Origin: Pseudomonas fluorescens NCIMB 11764
GTDB taxonomy: Bacteria > Pseudomonadota > Gammaproteobacteria > Pseudomonadales > Pseudomonadaceae
Reading direction: 5' to 3'
Length of the DNA: 64,000 nt
Assembly: GCF_000293885.2 (NCBI RefSeq)
Contig: NZ_CP010945.1
Coordinates: 3,120,001-3,184,000 of the forward strand
The position numbers and the translations under genes were made by a program. The notes beneath the pieces are model-generated. The model saw only the letters and a program-made list of their open reading frames with translations, was not told where the DNA came from and searched no databases. Shown here piece after piece: positions 19,592 to 28,558 of this stretch. Positions within the stretch are counted from its first letter, which is position 1. Each line of letters starts with the position of its first letter.

Positions 19592-21283
19592 ATGAGCGAA
19601 AGCTTTGCGGAACTCTTTGAAGAAAGCCTAAAAACCCTGAACCTTCAGGCAGGCTCCATCATCACCGGTGTTATCGTTGATATCGATTACCAAGCTCGCT
19701 GGGTAACCGTTCACGCTGGCCTGAAGTCTGAAGCACTCATCCCGCTTGAGCAGTTCTACAACGACGCTGGCGAACTGAACATCAACGTCGGTGACGAAGT
19801 TCACGTTGCTCTGGACTCGGTTGAAGACGGCTTTGGCGAAACCAAGCTGTCCCGTGAAAAAGCCAAGCGCGCTGAATGCTGGATTGTTCTGGAAGCAGCC
19901 TTCGCAGCCGAAGAAGTGGTCAAGGGCGTTATCAACGGTAAGGTTAAAGGCGGCTTCACTGTCGACGTTAACGGCATCCGTGCGTTCCTGCCAGGTTCTC
20001 TGGTTGACGTCCGTCCTGTGCGCGACACCACGCACCTGGAAGGCAAAGAGCTGGAATTCAAGGTCATCAAGCTGGACCAGAAGCGCAACAACGTTGTCGT
20101 TTCCCGTCGTAGCGTCCTGGAAGCCGAGAACTCCGCCGAGCGCGAAGCTCTGCTGGAATCCTTGCAGGAAGGCCAACAAGTCAAAGGTATCGTCAAGAAC
20201 CTCACCGATTACGGCGCATTCGTCGATCTGGGTGGCGTCGATGGCCTGCTGCACATTACCGACATGGCTTGGAAGCGTATCAAGCATCCTTCCGAAATCG
20301 TCAACGTTGGCGACGAGATCGATGTCAAGGTTCTGAAGTACGATCGCGAACGCAATCGTGTTTCCCTGGGCCTGAAGCAGCTGGGCGAAGATCCATGGGT
20401 TGCTATCAAAGCCCGTTACCCAGAAAGCACTCGCGTCACCGCTCGTGTAACCAACCTGACCGACTACGGCTGCTTCGCTGAGCTGGAAGAAGGCGTTGAA
20501 GGTCTGGTACACGTTTCCGAAATGGACTGGACCAACAAGAACATCCACCCTTCGAAAGTCGTACAAGTCGGCGACGAAGTGGAAGTTATGGTTCTGGACA
20601 TCGACGAAGAGCGTCGTCGTATCTCCCTCGGCATCAAACAGTGCAAATCCAACCCATGGGAAGATTTCTCTGGCCAGTTCAACAAGGGCGATAAAATCTC
20701 CGGCACCATCAAGTCGATCACCGATTTCGGTATCTTCATTGGTCTGGACGGCGGCATCGACGGTCTGGTTCACCTGTCCGACATCTCCTGGAACGAAGTG
20801 GGCGAAGAAGCCGTTCGCCGCTTCAAGAAGGGCGACGAGCTGGACACCGTTATCCTGTCGGTTGACCCAGAGCGCGAGCGCATCTCCCTGGGTATCAAGC
20901 AACTGGAAAGCGATCCGTTCTCCGAGTACGTTCAAGAGAACGACAAAGGCGCAATCGTTAAAGGCATCGTGAAAGAAGTTGACGCTAAAGGCGCCATCAT
21001 CACTCTGGCCGACGATATCGAAGCGACTCTGAAAGCCTCCGAAATCAGCCGTGACCGCGTTGAAGATGCGCGCAACGTTCTGAAAGAAGGCCAGGAAGTA
21101 GAAGCCAAGATCATCAGCGTTGACCGCAAGAGCCGTGTAATCCAGCTCTCCATCAAGTCGAAAGACGATGCTGAAGAGAAAGAAGCCATCCAAAGCTTGA
21201 AAGACAAGCCTTCGGATAGCATCGCTGCTGGTCCTACCACTCTGGGCGACCTGTTGCGTGCACAAATGGAAAAACAGAACTAA
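19592..21283 (+). CDS. rpsA: 30S ribosomal protein S1
   Basis: 563 residues made of six S1 (OB-fold) repeats; the later repeats are plain from recurring GxVxxxTDYGxFVxL/VHxS patterns such as [19 protein letters not shown] and [20 protein letters not shown]. It brings mRNA to the ribosome. The start is the ATG at 19592 ([12 protein letters not shown]), with CAGGAATTAAA upstream; a more upstream in-frame start at 19547 lies within the leader hairpins. A strong terminator follows at 21301. Confidence 0.97.
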   Translation: MSESFAELFEESLKTLNLQAGSIITGVIVDIDYQARWVTVHAGLKSEALIPLEQFYNDAGELNINVGDEVHVALDSVEDGFGETKLSREKAKRAECWIVLEAAFAAEEVVKGVINGKVKGGFTVDVNGIRAFLPGSLVDVRPVRDTTHLEGKELEFKVIKLDQKRNNVVVSRRSVLEAENSAEREALLESLQEGQQVKGIVKNLTDYGAFVDLGGVDGLLHITDMAWKRIKHPSEIVNVGDEIDVKVLKYDRERNRVSLGLKQLGEDPWVAIKARYPESTRVTARVTNLTDYGCFAELEEGVEGLVHVSEMDWTNKNIHPSKVVQVGDEVEVMVLDIDEERRRISLGIKQCKSNPWEDFSGQFNKGDKISGTIKSITDFGIFIGLDGGIDGLVHLSDISWNEVGEEAVRRFKKGDELDTVILSVDPERERISLGIKQLESDPFSEYVQENDKGAIVKGIVKEVDAKGAIITLADDIEATLKASEISRDRVEDARNVLKEGQEVEAKIISVDRKSRVIQLSIKSKDDAEEKEAIQSLKDKPSDSIAAGPTTLGDLLRAQMEKQN

Positions 21284-21300
21284 GTTCTGTCAGACCATAG

Positions 21301-21331
21301 AAAAAGGGCGACTTCGGTCGCCCTTTTTTGT
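21301..21331 (+). terminator. rpsA rho-independent terminator
   Basis: Stem AAAGGGCGAC / GTCGCCCTTT closed by a TTCG tetraloop and followed by six Ts, about 20 bases after the rpsA stop codon. Confidence 0.92.
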
Positions 21332-21500
21332 GCCTGCGATTTGATGCAGCCAGGGATCGTCCGGTACAGAGTGTTCGCCCATGAAACCAACAGTCCCGCG
21401 AAGCTGTCTCTTTCTTTAATCGGATCAATCGCTTATTTGCAGCTAGTCTTTAGCAAAAAGCGAACGGCAGTCGGGCAGGGCGCCCGGCATAAGGAAAGGA

Positions 21501-21779
21501 ATGAACAAGCTCATTGTCGCAATAGCATTAATGACATTGGCGGGTTGTACCACTACTGCCAGGACCCATGCGGTGCGCGGTGTCAGCGGTATTGAGGTCG
21601 ATTGTTCAGGATTGGGGTCAGGGTGGGAAAAGTGTCACAAGCGCGCTGCCAAGGAGTGCAAGGGAGCCGGTTACAAGGTGGTCACGCGATCCGATGATGC
21701 CAAAGAGGAAGATGAGTATCCTTTCGGCTTCAATCCCGCGGGTTACCTGACACGCACCATGCTGGTTATCTGCCGATGA
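21501..21779 (+). CDS. Small putative lipoprotein
   Basis: 92 residues with a short lipoprotein signal peptide: MNKLIVAIALMTLAGC, so the lipobox LAGC places the modified cysteine at residue 16. The mature part has a conserved-looking CSGLGSGWEKCHKRAAKEC segment with several cysteines. A good ribosome site (GGAAAGGA) precedes the ATG. It lies between rpsA and ihfB; its function is unknown. Confidence 0.8.
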   Translation: MNKLIVAIALMTLAGCTTTARTHAVRGVSGIEVDCSGLGSGWEKCHKRAAKECKGAGYKVVTRSDDAKEEDEYPFGFNPAGYLTRTMLVICR

Positions 21780-21915
21780 GCGGGGCCGGGGCATGATCAA
21801 TGTTCGCGCTGAATACCGCTGAAGATATGTAAGATCTCGGGCTGTTCAAATTCTTCCGGGCATGCTAAAACCTTTGAAGCGCTTTTCCTAGCTGCTTGAA
21901 AAAGAAGGGAAAAAT

Positions 21916-22212
21916 ATGACGAAGTCGGAGTTGATCGAACGAATTGTCACCCATCAAGGGCTGCTCTCATCAAAGGATGTGGAGCTGGCTATCAAGACTA
22001 TGCTTGAACAAATGTCCCAATGCCTGGCCACTGGGGATCGGATTGAGATCCGGGGTTTTGGCAGCTTCTCCCTGCATTACCGCGCGCCGCGTGTGGGGCG
22101 CAATCCGAAGACTGGTCAGTCGGTGAGTCTTGACGGGAAATTTGTTCCGCATTTCAAGCCGGGGAAGGAGTTGCGGGATCGGGTGAATGAGGATGAGGAG
22201 CAAGAGCTCTAA
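21916..22212 (+). CDS. ihfB: Integration host factor subunit beta
   Basis: HU/IHF-family DNA-bending protein of 98 residues starting [11 protein letters not shown], with the DNA-intercalating arm region [15 protein letters not shown] and [11 protein letters not shown]. It pairs with IhfA. The ribosome site is GAAGGGA. In pseudomonads ihfB marks the left border of the O-antigen locus, as it does here. Confidence 0.96.
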   Translation: MTKSELIERIVTHQGLLSSKDVELAIKTMLEQMSQCLATGDRIEIRGFGSFSLHYRAPRVGRNPKTGQSVSLDGKFVPHFKPGKELRDRVNEDEEQEL

Positions 22213-22233
22213 TCGCCATTGGAGGAGTGCTCG

Positions 22234-22473
22234 ATGAGAAGCATCAAGCGTTTTATCTTTTTTATCATCACCCTGTTGATCGTATCGGCAACATTAATGT
22301 TCATCTTAGAAAATCAACGGCCTATGGTGTTGATGTTTCTTGGCTGGTCGACACCTGAGTTGTCGGTGGCTGTGCTTGTAATCTTGGCGCTCTTGGTGGG
22401 GATGGTTGTCGGGCCGGCGGTAGCTTCTATTGCCCTAATGCGTAAAAAGTCGAAATCGTCTCGATTATCCTGA
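22234..22473 (+). CDS. lapA: LapA-domain (DUF1049) inner-membrane protein
   Basis: 79 residues with two hydrophobic segments: FIFFIITLLIVSATLMFIL near the N-terminus and VAVLVILALLVGMVVGPAV after a short ENQRPMVLMFLGW loop, then a basic tail RKKSKSSRLS. This matches LapA/YciS-type proteins linked to control of lipopolysaccharide assembly. Start at the ATG at 22234 behind GGAGGA, 21 bases after ihfB. Confidence 0.82.
   Translation: MRSIKRFIFFIITLLIVSATLMFILENQRPMVLMFLGWSTPELSVAVLVILALLVGMVVGPAVASIALMRKKSKSSRLS
22416..22426 (+). promoter_or_regulatory. Candidate ops element
   Basis: GGCGGTAGCTT matches the ops consensus GGCGGTAGNNT used to load RfaH onto transcripts of long surface-polysaccharide operons. 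It is inside the 3' part of lapA, about 760 bases before the first glycosyltransferase, so it may equally be chance coding sequence (codons for P-A-V-A-S). Confidence 0.25.
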
Positions 22474-23188
22474 CCTCAATCTACTTCGTTGCCGGTAAGC
22501 ATTTGGATAAAGATTCAGCAATCTTTTCAGCGGAACAGAGCGCTCCGCAGATTGAGTAGCGAAATCATGGGATTTGGTGGGTTATTTTGTGGTTTTTGAA
22601 GATATCCTCCATCATGAAAGGTGCTCGCGGGTCACATAGTCTTATTCTGCGTTTACTTACGATAGAGACCTAGTTAATTGTGGTCGGCGCTCCGGCACTG
22701 GACTAGGGATGGCGGCTTTCGCAAGCGATTGGAATTTCCTGCAGGCGCCGTTGCCGTTGGCCGACAGCCCGCTATAGGCGTTCACACCTGAGATCTACGG
22801 ACGGATAACTGTGCGGCATTGGTCGATCAGTCATTGCGCGCGGGGGGGGAGGGGGGCGTTCCGTCAGGCAATCCCACTATTCCAAAATCAAGCGTGAAAT
22901 CGGGCATTTCACCAGAATGACAGGGGCGGGTACGGAACTAGCGAGAGGTGAATCGCATTTCGATTTATTTTGGGGGGCGGAGGATGGCTATATAGGAGCA
23001 GTCACGCTTTTGCTGGTCTCGGCCTCAGGCTTCCTTCTGTCGCTGGGCAAAGCTCTTTCAGCGCATGATTTTTTTCAAATTTGGGGCCTATTTGAGTTAA
23101 GATCAGCAGTCCGGATGCCAGTATCTTGCTTGCTGCGGGCAGCGTTTCGGTATCCGACGCTCGCCGTCTGCTCTGTATGCACGTTAAG
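22474..23188. other. Degenerate gap before the O-antigen genes
   Basis: About 715 bases with no convincing gene, where pseudomonads often carry wzz (chain-length regulator). It contains a G8-A-G6 tract at 22842-22856 and mixed composition. An open frame at 22917-23219 has no recognisable features. No transposase remnant could be identified with confidence. It should include the promoter of the rightward polysaccharide module. Confidence 0.5.
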
Positions 23189-24454
23189 ATGGATTTTGAT
23201 AGTGTGGATAGCGTCTTGAAAATTGCAATTGTTACTCAATACTTTTACCCTGAAAACTTCGTCATTAATGACATCGTTAGAGAGCTTGGCCGCGAGGGCC
23301 ATACTGTAGAGGTTTTTACAGGAAAACCTAACTACCCAGTTGGTAAAGTATTCGAGGGGTTTACCGAAAAAGGCTATGAGCAGCGGCTATTTGATGATCA
23401 AATCATTGTTCATCATGCTCCTTTGCGTCCACGGAAAACAGGTGGAGCTAAGAATCTTTTATTAAATTACGCTTCTTTTGTTGTTAATGGCTTGTGGCAC
23501 TTTTCCAAGCTGGCGAGGCGTCGACGTTTCGATATTATTTTTGTTTACGCCCCTTCGCCGATAACAGCAGTAATTCCAGGGATCTGGATGAAGTTTTTGT
23601 TTCGAGCACCTCTTTTTTTGTGGGTCCAGGATTTGTGGCCTGAAAGCTTGCGAGCAACGGGTTTTATTACTAATACAACCATATTGAAATTTATCGGTCT
23701 GTTCGTGAGATTTTCGTATTTTTTTGTTGATAAATTACTTGTCCAGTCCGAGGCGTTCGTCGTTCCAGTCCGCAAGTATGCGAATGCCAGTAAAATTGTG
23801 TACTACCCAAACTCCTATTGCTCTAACGAACGAGTTGCTAACATTGCGCCGCTTTTACCTGAACTAGTGAGTGTTCTGAAGCAATATTTTTGCGTCGTGT
23901 TTGCGGGGAACCTTGGCAACGCTCAGTCCCTTGATACGATTGTAGACGCTGCGGTGCTTTTGAGCGATCAGCCGGATGTCAGGATAGTTGTCGTTGGAAC
24001 CGGTAGTCTCGCGAATTGGCTGTTTGAAGAAACGGAGCGCCGTGGACTTACCAATATATTTCTTGCCGGCGCTTATCCTAAAGCCTCCATGCCTCAACTT
24101 TTTGACCTGGCCTCAGCATTGTTGGTGACATTGAAAAAGGACGAGATCTTTTCATACACAGTTCCGAGTAAAATTCAGGCTTATCTTGCTGCGGGAAGGC
24201 CTATTGTTGCGGCTTTGGACGGTGAAGGGGCACGTGTAGTCAACGCTGCGCGAGCGGGACTTACCGGCCCCGCAGAGGATGCGACACAACTCGCTGCGCG
24301 AATAAATGAGCTTAGAAGCATGTCTGCAGCTGAGCGTAGTGCGCTTGGCCAGAATGGATATACCTATTATCTGGAAAATTTTGAGTTGCGCCGCCAAACC
24401 GGCACACTAGTCGCTCTGTTTAGAAATGAGCTTGGTGCTGATAAGGAAATTTGA
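23189..24454 (+). CDS. GT4 glycosyltransferase, WbuB/L-FucNAc-transferase type
   Basis: About 421 residues. The N-terminal domain begins IAIVTQYFYPENFV and has VQDLWPESLRATGF; the C-terminal donor domain has VPSKIQAYLAAGRPIVAAL, all characteristic of WbuB-like GT4 enzymes. The next three genes make UDP-L-FucNAc, so transfer of L-FucNAc onto the lipid-linked first sugar is inferred. The start is uncertain: ATG 23189, GTG 23204 or TTG 23216, the last placing the start right at KIAIVTQ; none has a strong ribosome site. The next gene starts one base after its stop. Confidence 0.85.
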   Translation: MDFDSVDSVLKIAIVTQYFYPENFVINDIVRELGREGHTVEVFTGKPNYPVGKVFEGFTEKGYEQRLFDDQIIVHHAPLRPRKTGGAKNLLLNYASFVVNGLWHFSKLARRRRFDIIFVYAPSPITAVIPGIWMKFLFRAPLFLWVQDLWPESLRATGFITNTTILKFIGLFVRFSYFFVDKLLVQSEAFVVPVRKYANASKIVYYPNSYCSNERVANIAPLLPELVSVLKQYFCVVFAGNLGNAQSLDTIVDAAVLLSDQPDVRIVVVGTGSLANWLFEETERRGLTNIFLAGAYPKASMPQLFDLASALLVTLKKDEIFSYTVPSKIQAYLAAGRPIVAALDGEGARVVNAARAGLTGPAEDATQLAARINELRSMSAAERSALGQNGYTYYLENFELRRQTGTLVALFRNELGADKEI

Positions 24455-24455
24455 G

Positions 24456-25313
24456 ATGAAAATTCTGGTTCTGGGTGTCACAGGCATGCTGGGCAGTGAG
24501 GTATTTAACTATCTCTCAGACTCATCGACGCATGAAGTGTTCGGGACGCTACGTCGAGCCTCTGATATGAAGTATTTTGACAGCGACCGTCATGTTCGTT
24601 TGATCTCTAGGATTGATGTGCTCGATCATGACTCACTTGTGAATACGTTCGCCCAAGTGCAGCCAGATGTCGTGATCAACTGTATTGGTTTGATCAAGCA
24701 ACTAGCCCAGGCGGAGGATCCGCTGACGGCTTTGCCTATCAACGCGATGCTGCCCCACCGCCTTGCCAATCTGTGCGAGGTTGCGGGCGCCCGGCTGATT
24801 CATATCAGCACCGACTGCGTCTTTCTCGGGAATAAGGGGCTATATCAGGAAAGCGATCGTTCCGATTGCGATGACCTCTATGGCAAGTCGAAATATATTG
24901 GTGAAGTTCACGACAGAGCCAACACCATTACGCTCAGGACATCAATTATTGGCCACGCACTTTCGAGTGACGCATCGCTCGTCGACTGGTTTCTGGCGCA
25001 AAAGGGCTCAGTGAAAGGATTTACCCAGGCAATATTTTCCGGCGTTCCTACGGCTGAGTTGGCACGTATCATTCTAGAGTTCGTGCTCCCCGATAGTACG
25101 CTCCACGGGCTCTATCACGTGTCTGCTGACCCTATTGATAAGTTCACATTATTAAGCAAAGTATCGAAAGTTTATAACAAGGATGTCGATATAGTCCCGG
25201 ATGCTCAATTGAGCATTGATCGATCCCTCGATTCATCCCGATTTCGCAGTGCCACAGGATATACCCCTCGTCCATGGGATGAGTTGCTTAATTTTATGCG
25301 TTCTCGCCATTAA
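24456..25313 (+). CDS. wbjC: RmlD-like SDR, UDP-L-FucNAc pathway reductase (FnlB/WbjC type)
   Basis: Extended-SDR reductase of 285 residues with the Rossmann motif VLGVTGMLGSEVF at the N-terminus and catalytic YGKSK. It resembles dTDP-4-dehydrorhamnose reductase, but the neighbouring WbjB and WbjD homologues place it as the C4 reductase of the UDP-L-FucNAc route. The ribosome site is AAGGAAAT; it starts one base after the preceding glycosyltransferase. Confidence 0.85.
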   Translation: MKILVLGVTGMLGSEVFNYLSDSSTHEVFGTLRRASDMKYFDSDRHVRLISRIDVLDHDSLVNTFAQVQPDVVINCIGLIKQLAQAEDPLTALPINAMLPHRLANLCEVAGARLIHISTDCVFLGNKGLYQESDRSDCDDLYGKSKYIGEVHDRANTITLRTSIIGHALSSDASLVDWFLAQKGSVKGFTQAIFSGVPTAELARIILEFVLPDSTLHGLYHVSADPIDKFTLLSKVSKVYNKDVDIVPDAQLSIDRSLDSSRFRSATGYTPRPWDELLNFMRSRH

Positions 25314-25337
25314 TTTATTCGGTGCTGGAGTGACAAA

Positions 25338-26348
25338 GTGTTTGATAATAAAGTATTGATGATCACCGGCGGCACCGGTTCGTTCGGTAACACCGTACTG
25401 AAGCGATTCCTAAATACCAATGTGAAAGAAATTCGCGTTTTCAGTCGCGATGAAAAAAAACAGGAAGACATGCGCATTGCCCTGGCCGATGATAAGGTCA
25501 AGTTTTATATCGGCGACGTGCGCGATTACCAAGGAGTTTCCGAAGCGATGGTTGGCGTGGATTACATTTTCCATGCCGCAGCATTGAAGCAGGTTCCTTC
25601 CTGCGAGTTTTATCCTATGGAGGCGGTGAAAACCAACGTTCTCGGTACTGAGAACGTATTGAATGCGGCTATCGCCAATGGCGTTAAACGCGTGGTGGTA
25701 CTAAGTACCGACAAAGCTGTATACCCAATTAACGCCATGGGTATATCCAAAGCGATGGCGGAGAAACTTGTTGTAGCCAAATCCCGCATGATTCCTTCTA
25801 CCGGTCCGGTAATCTGCTCGACGCGCTATGGCAACGTAATGGCTTCGCGTGGTTCCGTCATTCCACTTTTCGTCAAGCAGCTCAAGGAAGGTAAAGATCT
25901 GACTGTTACCGATCCTAATATGACTCGTTTTCTTATGTCACTCGAGGATTCGGTTGACTTGGTACTCCATGCATTTGAGCATGCGCAGCAGGGAGATATT
26001 TTTGTTCAGAAAGCGCCTGCCTCAACAGTTGCAGAACTCGCAGAGGCACTGAAACAGTTGTTCGCTCGTGACAATGCGGTGAAAGTCATCGGTACTCGCC
26101 ACGGCGAGAAGCTCTATGAATCACTTATCTCCCGAGAGGAAATGGCCAAAGCCGTTGACATGGGACGTTATTATCGTATTCCGGCAGATAATCGCGATCT
26201 TAACTACAAAAAATATTTTGTAGAAGGCGAGCAACATATCTCGGAATTAGACGACTACACCTCGCACAATACGGAAAGGTTGGACATAGCCAAAATCAAG
26301 GCCTTGTTGCTTAAACTCGAGTACATTCAGGAAGAGCTCAATGCTTAA
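25338..26348 (+). CDS. wbjB: UDP-GlcNAc 4,6-dehydratase/5-epimerase (FnlA/WbjB, CapD family)
   Basis: 336 residues with TGGTGSFGNTVLKRFL near the N-terminus. As in this subfamily, the usual catalytic tyrosine is replaced by methionine (Met134 in NAMGISK, with Lys138). It starts L-FucNAc synthesis by dehydrating UDP-GlcNAc and epimerising the intermediate. The start is a GTG at 25338 behind CTGGAG. A run of eight As at 25453-25460 lies inside the gene. It overlaps the next gene by 8 bases. Confidence 0.9.
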   Translation: MFDNKVLMITGGTGSFGNTVLKRFLNTNVKEIRVFSRDEKKQEDMRIALADDKVKFYIGDVRDYQGVSEAMVGVDYIFHAAALKQVPSCEFYPMEAVKTNVLGTENVLNAAIANGVKRVVVLSTDKAVYPINAMGISKAMAEKLVVAKSRMIPSTGPVICSTRYGNVMASRGSVIPLFVKQLKEGKDLTVTDPNMTRFLMSLEDSVDLVLHAFEHAQQGDIFVQKAPASTVAELAEALKQLFARDNAVKVIGTRHGEKLYESLISREEMAKAVDMGRYYRIPADNRDLNYKKYFVEGEQHISELDDYTSHNTERLDIAKIKALLLKLEYIQEELNA

Positions 26349-27468
26349 AGTTATGACATTAGTGGGAACTCGTCCTGAATTGATCAAGATGAGCCGCCTG
26401 ATTGCTGAGCTTGATAAGCAAACGAATCATATACTTGTGCATTCGGGACAAAACTACGATTACGAGCTTAATCAGGTCTTTTTTGATGATCTCGATATTC
26501 GTAAACCTGACCATTTTCTCGGGGCTGTTGGCGATACTGCAGCACAAACCATTGCCGAGATAATTTCTAAGGCTGATAAAATTTTTGAATTGGAAGCGCC
26601 AGATGCGCTTCTGCTCTACGGCGACACCAATACCTGCTTAGCTGTTATCGCTGCTAAACGTCGCAAGATTCCTGTATTCCATATGGAAGCGGGTAACCGA
26701 TGCTTCGATCAACGCGTACCAGAAGAACTCAACCGCAAAGTGTTAGATCATCTGAGTGACATCAATCTCGTGCTGACCGAGCATGCTCGACGCTATCTGC
26801 TGGATGAGGGGATACGCCCTGAGACGATCATCAAGACCGGCTCGCATATGGAAGAGGTTCTTGACCACTACAAGGAAAAGATTAGTGCATCTACAGTATT
26901 GGAGCGCGAGGGATTAGAGCAAGATAAATATTTCATCGTCAGCGCCCATCGCGAGGAGAATGTCGATACACCCGAGAACCTTCGAGATTTGTTAGCTTCG
27001 CTGAAGGCATTGGCTGCTACTTACGGTTTTCCTATTATTGTCTCGACACACCCTCGCACACGTAAACGCCTTGAGGCACTGGGGGAGTCACTGGAACACC
27101 CATTAATTCGATTCGTAAAACCTTTCGGGCTGTTGGATTACATAAAATTGCAAACAGGAGCCTTCTGCGTTCTGTCAGACAGCGGCACCATCACAGAAGA
27201 AGCCTCTCTCCTTAATTTGCCGGCAGTGACTATACGTAACGCGCATGAGAGGCCAGAGGGGATGGACGAGGGCACCTTGATCATGTGTGGATTGAAAGCT
27301 GAGCGGGTACTTGACGCTGTTCGGATTGTGACCAGTCAACACGATCGCTCTGTCCGAACTTTTCCAGTTGTGGGCGATTACTTGGGTGGACCTGTTTCAA
27401 AACAAATTGTCAGGATCGTCCATAGTTATACCGACTACATTAATCGAACTGTTTGGTCTAAAAACTAA
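26341..27468 (+). CDS. wbjD: UDP-sugar 2-epimerase (FnlC/WbjD) completing UDP-L-FucNAc
   Basis: 375 residues of the non-hydrolysing UDP-GlcNAc 2-epimerase fold: TLVGTRPELIKMSRL at the N-terminus, HMEAGNRCFDQRVPEE, SAHREENVD and SDSGTITEEA in the C-terminal domain. In context it makes the last C2 epimerisation that yields UDP-L-FucNAc. Its ATG overlaps the end of wbjB, so the two are coupled. Confidence 0.9.
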   Translation: MLKVMTLVGTRPELIKMSRLIAELDKQTNHILVHSGQNYDYELNQVFFDDLDIRKPDHFLGAVGDTAAQTIAEIISKADKIFELEAPDALLLYGDTNTCLAVIAAKRRKIPVFHMEAGNRCFDQRVPEELNRKVLDHLSDINLVLTEHARRYLLDEGIRPETIIKTGSHMEEVLDHYKEKISASTVLEREGLEQDKYFIVSAHREENVDTPENLRDLLASLKALAATYGFPIIVSTHPRTRKRLEALGESLEHPLIRFVKPFGLLDYIKLQTGAFCVLSDSGTITEEASLLNLPAVTIRNAHERPEGMDEGTLIMCGLKAERVLDAVRIVTSQHDRSVRTFPVVGDYLGGPVSKQIVRIVHSYTDYINRTVWSKN

Positions 27469-27479
27469 AAGGATTAAAG

Positions 27480-28439
27480 ATGCGGCTTTTGGTGACGGGT
27501 GGCAGTGGATTTATTGGCAGCAGGTTGATAGATGTGCTTGCTGCCGAAAATAAATACGAGATAGTGGCTGTCAACCGAAGATCGGGGCTGCATTTTCCTG
27601 TCGTTGTACAGTCTAGAATTGTACAGGGATTGTCGCAAACGACTGAATGGTCGGATACTCTGAAAGGCGTGGATGTTGTAATTCATACTGCTGCTCGAGC
27701 ACATGTTATGAGCGATTATTCGGCAGATCCTCTTGCCGAATTTAGAAGGATCAATGTCGAGGGTACCATTCGCCTTGCTAGTCATGCAGTAGAGGCTGGT
27801 GTTAAACGCTTCATTTTTTTAAGCTCTATCAAAGTCAATGGTGAGAGCACCGTTTTAAGTGCGCCATACCATGCAGATTCCAAGCCAGCGCCCGCAGATC
27901 CCTACGCCATTTCCAAGATGGAGGCCGAACAGGGGCTGCGCGTAATTGCGCAAGAAACTGGTATGGAAGTTGTCATCATTCGACCAACTCTCGTCTACGG
28001 TCCAGGTGTTAAAGCCAATTTTTTGAGTATGATGCGTTGGTTGATCAGTGGTATTCCTCTGCCATTTGGAGCAATCCACAACCGTCGTAGTCTCGTCGCC
28101 CTCGATAATCTGGTCGACTTGATCGTGACGTGCATTGACCATCCAGCCGCAGCCAATGAGACTTTTTTGGTCAGCGACGGTGAGGACCTTTCGACAACAG
28201 AGTTACTGCATCGAATGGGGACTGCGTTAGGCGTTTCTGCACGTTTGTTGCCAGTACCGGCATGGCTGCTCATGGCGGGTGCAACTGTCCTTGGCCGTAA
28301 ATCTCTGTCCCAACGGCTTTGCGGCTCTTTGCAGGTTGATATTACCAAGACGCGAGAACGACTTGAGTGGGAGCCGCCAGTCAGCGTAGCCCATGCTCTT
28401 GATGGTACTGCACGACACTTTCTGAAGCATCGCAATTAG
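27480..28439 (+). CDS. wbpV: NAD-dependent epimerase/reductase (WbpV-like)
   Basis: Extended SDR of 319 residues with TGGSGFIGSRLIDVL and catalytic YAISK, plus the FLSSIKVNGE serine segment. Homologues directly upstream of wbpL-wbpM reduce the 4-keto product of WbpM to UDP-D-QuiNAc or UDP-D-FucNAc, the first sugar of the repeat. Which epimer is made cannot be read from sequence. There is a 119-base gap before wbpL. Confidence 0.85.
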   Translation: MRLLVTGGSGFIGSRLIDVLAAENKYEIVAVNRRSGLHFPVVVQSRIVQGLSQTTEWSDTLKGVDVVIHTAARAHVMSDYSADPLAEFRRINVEGTIRLASHAVEAGVKRFIFLSSIKVNGESTVLSAPYHADSKPAPADPYAISKMEAEQGLRVIAQETGMEVVIIRPTLVYGPGVKANFLSMMRWLISGIPLPFGAIHNRRSLVALDNLVDLIVTCIDHPAAANETFLVSDGEDLSTTELLHRMGTALGVSARLLPVPAWLLMAGATVLGRKSLSQRLCGSLQVDITKTRERLEWEPPVSVAHALDGTARHFLKHRN

Positions 28440-28558
28440 TTTTTTCTGTCGAGTACCTTATCCTCCGCATACTGATTTTTACGAAAAATCAATTACTCAC
28501 GGTTCGCTAACGTCGTCAGGCGTCGAGTTCCGTTTTTATTTCAGGAAATGAATCATAG

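Noticed and set aside
22923..22935. A second ops-like sequence (GGGGCGGGTACGG)
   Set aside because: It has an extra base and does not match GGCGGTAGNNT.
22917..23219. A 100-codon open frame before the first glycosyltransferase
   Set aside because: No recognisable motif, no ribosome site, overlaps the glycosyltransferase start region and lies in degenerate DNA.
25453..25460. Run of eight As inside wbjB as a phase-variation tract
   Set aside because: It is short and encodes ordinary lysine codons; nothing else suggests programmed slippage.
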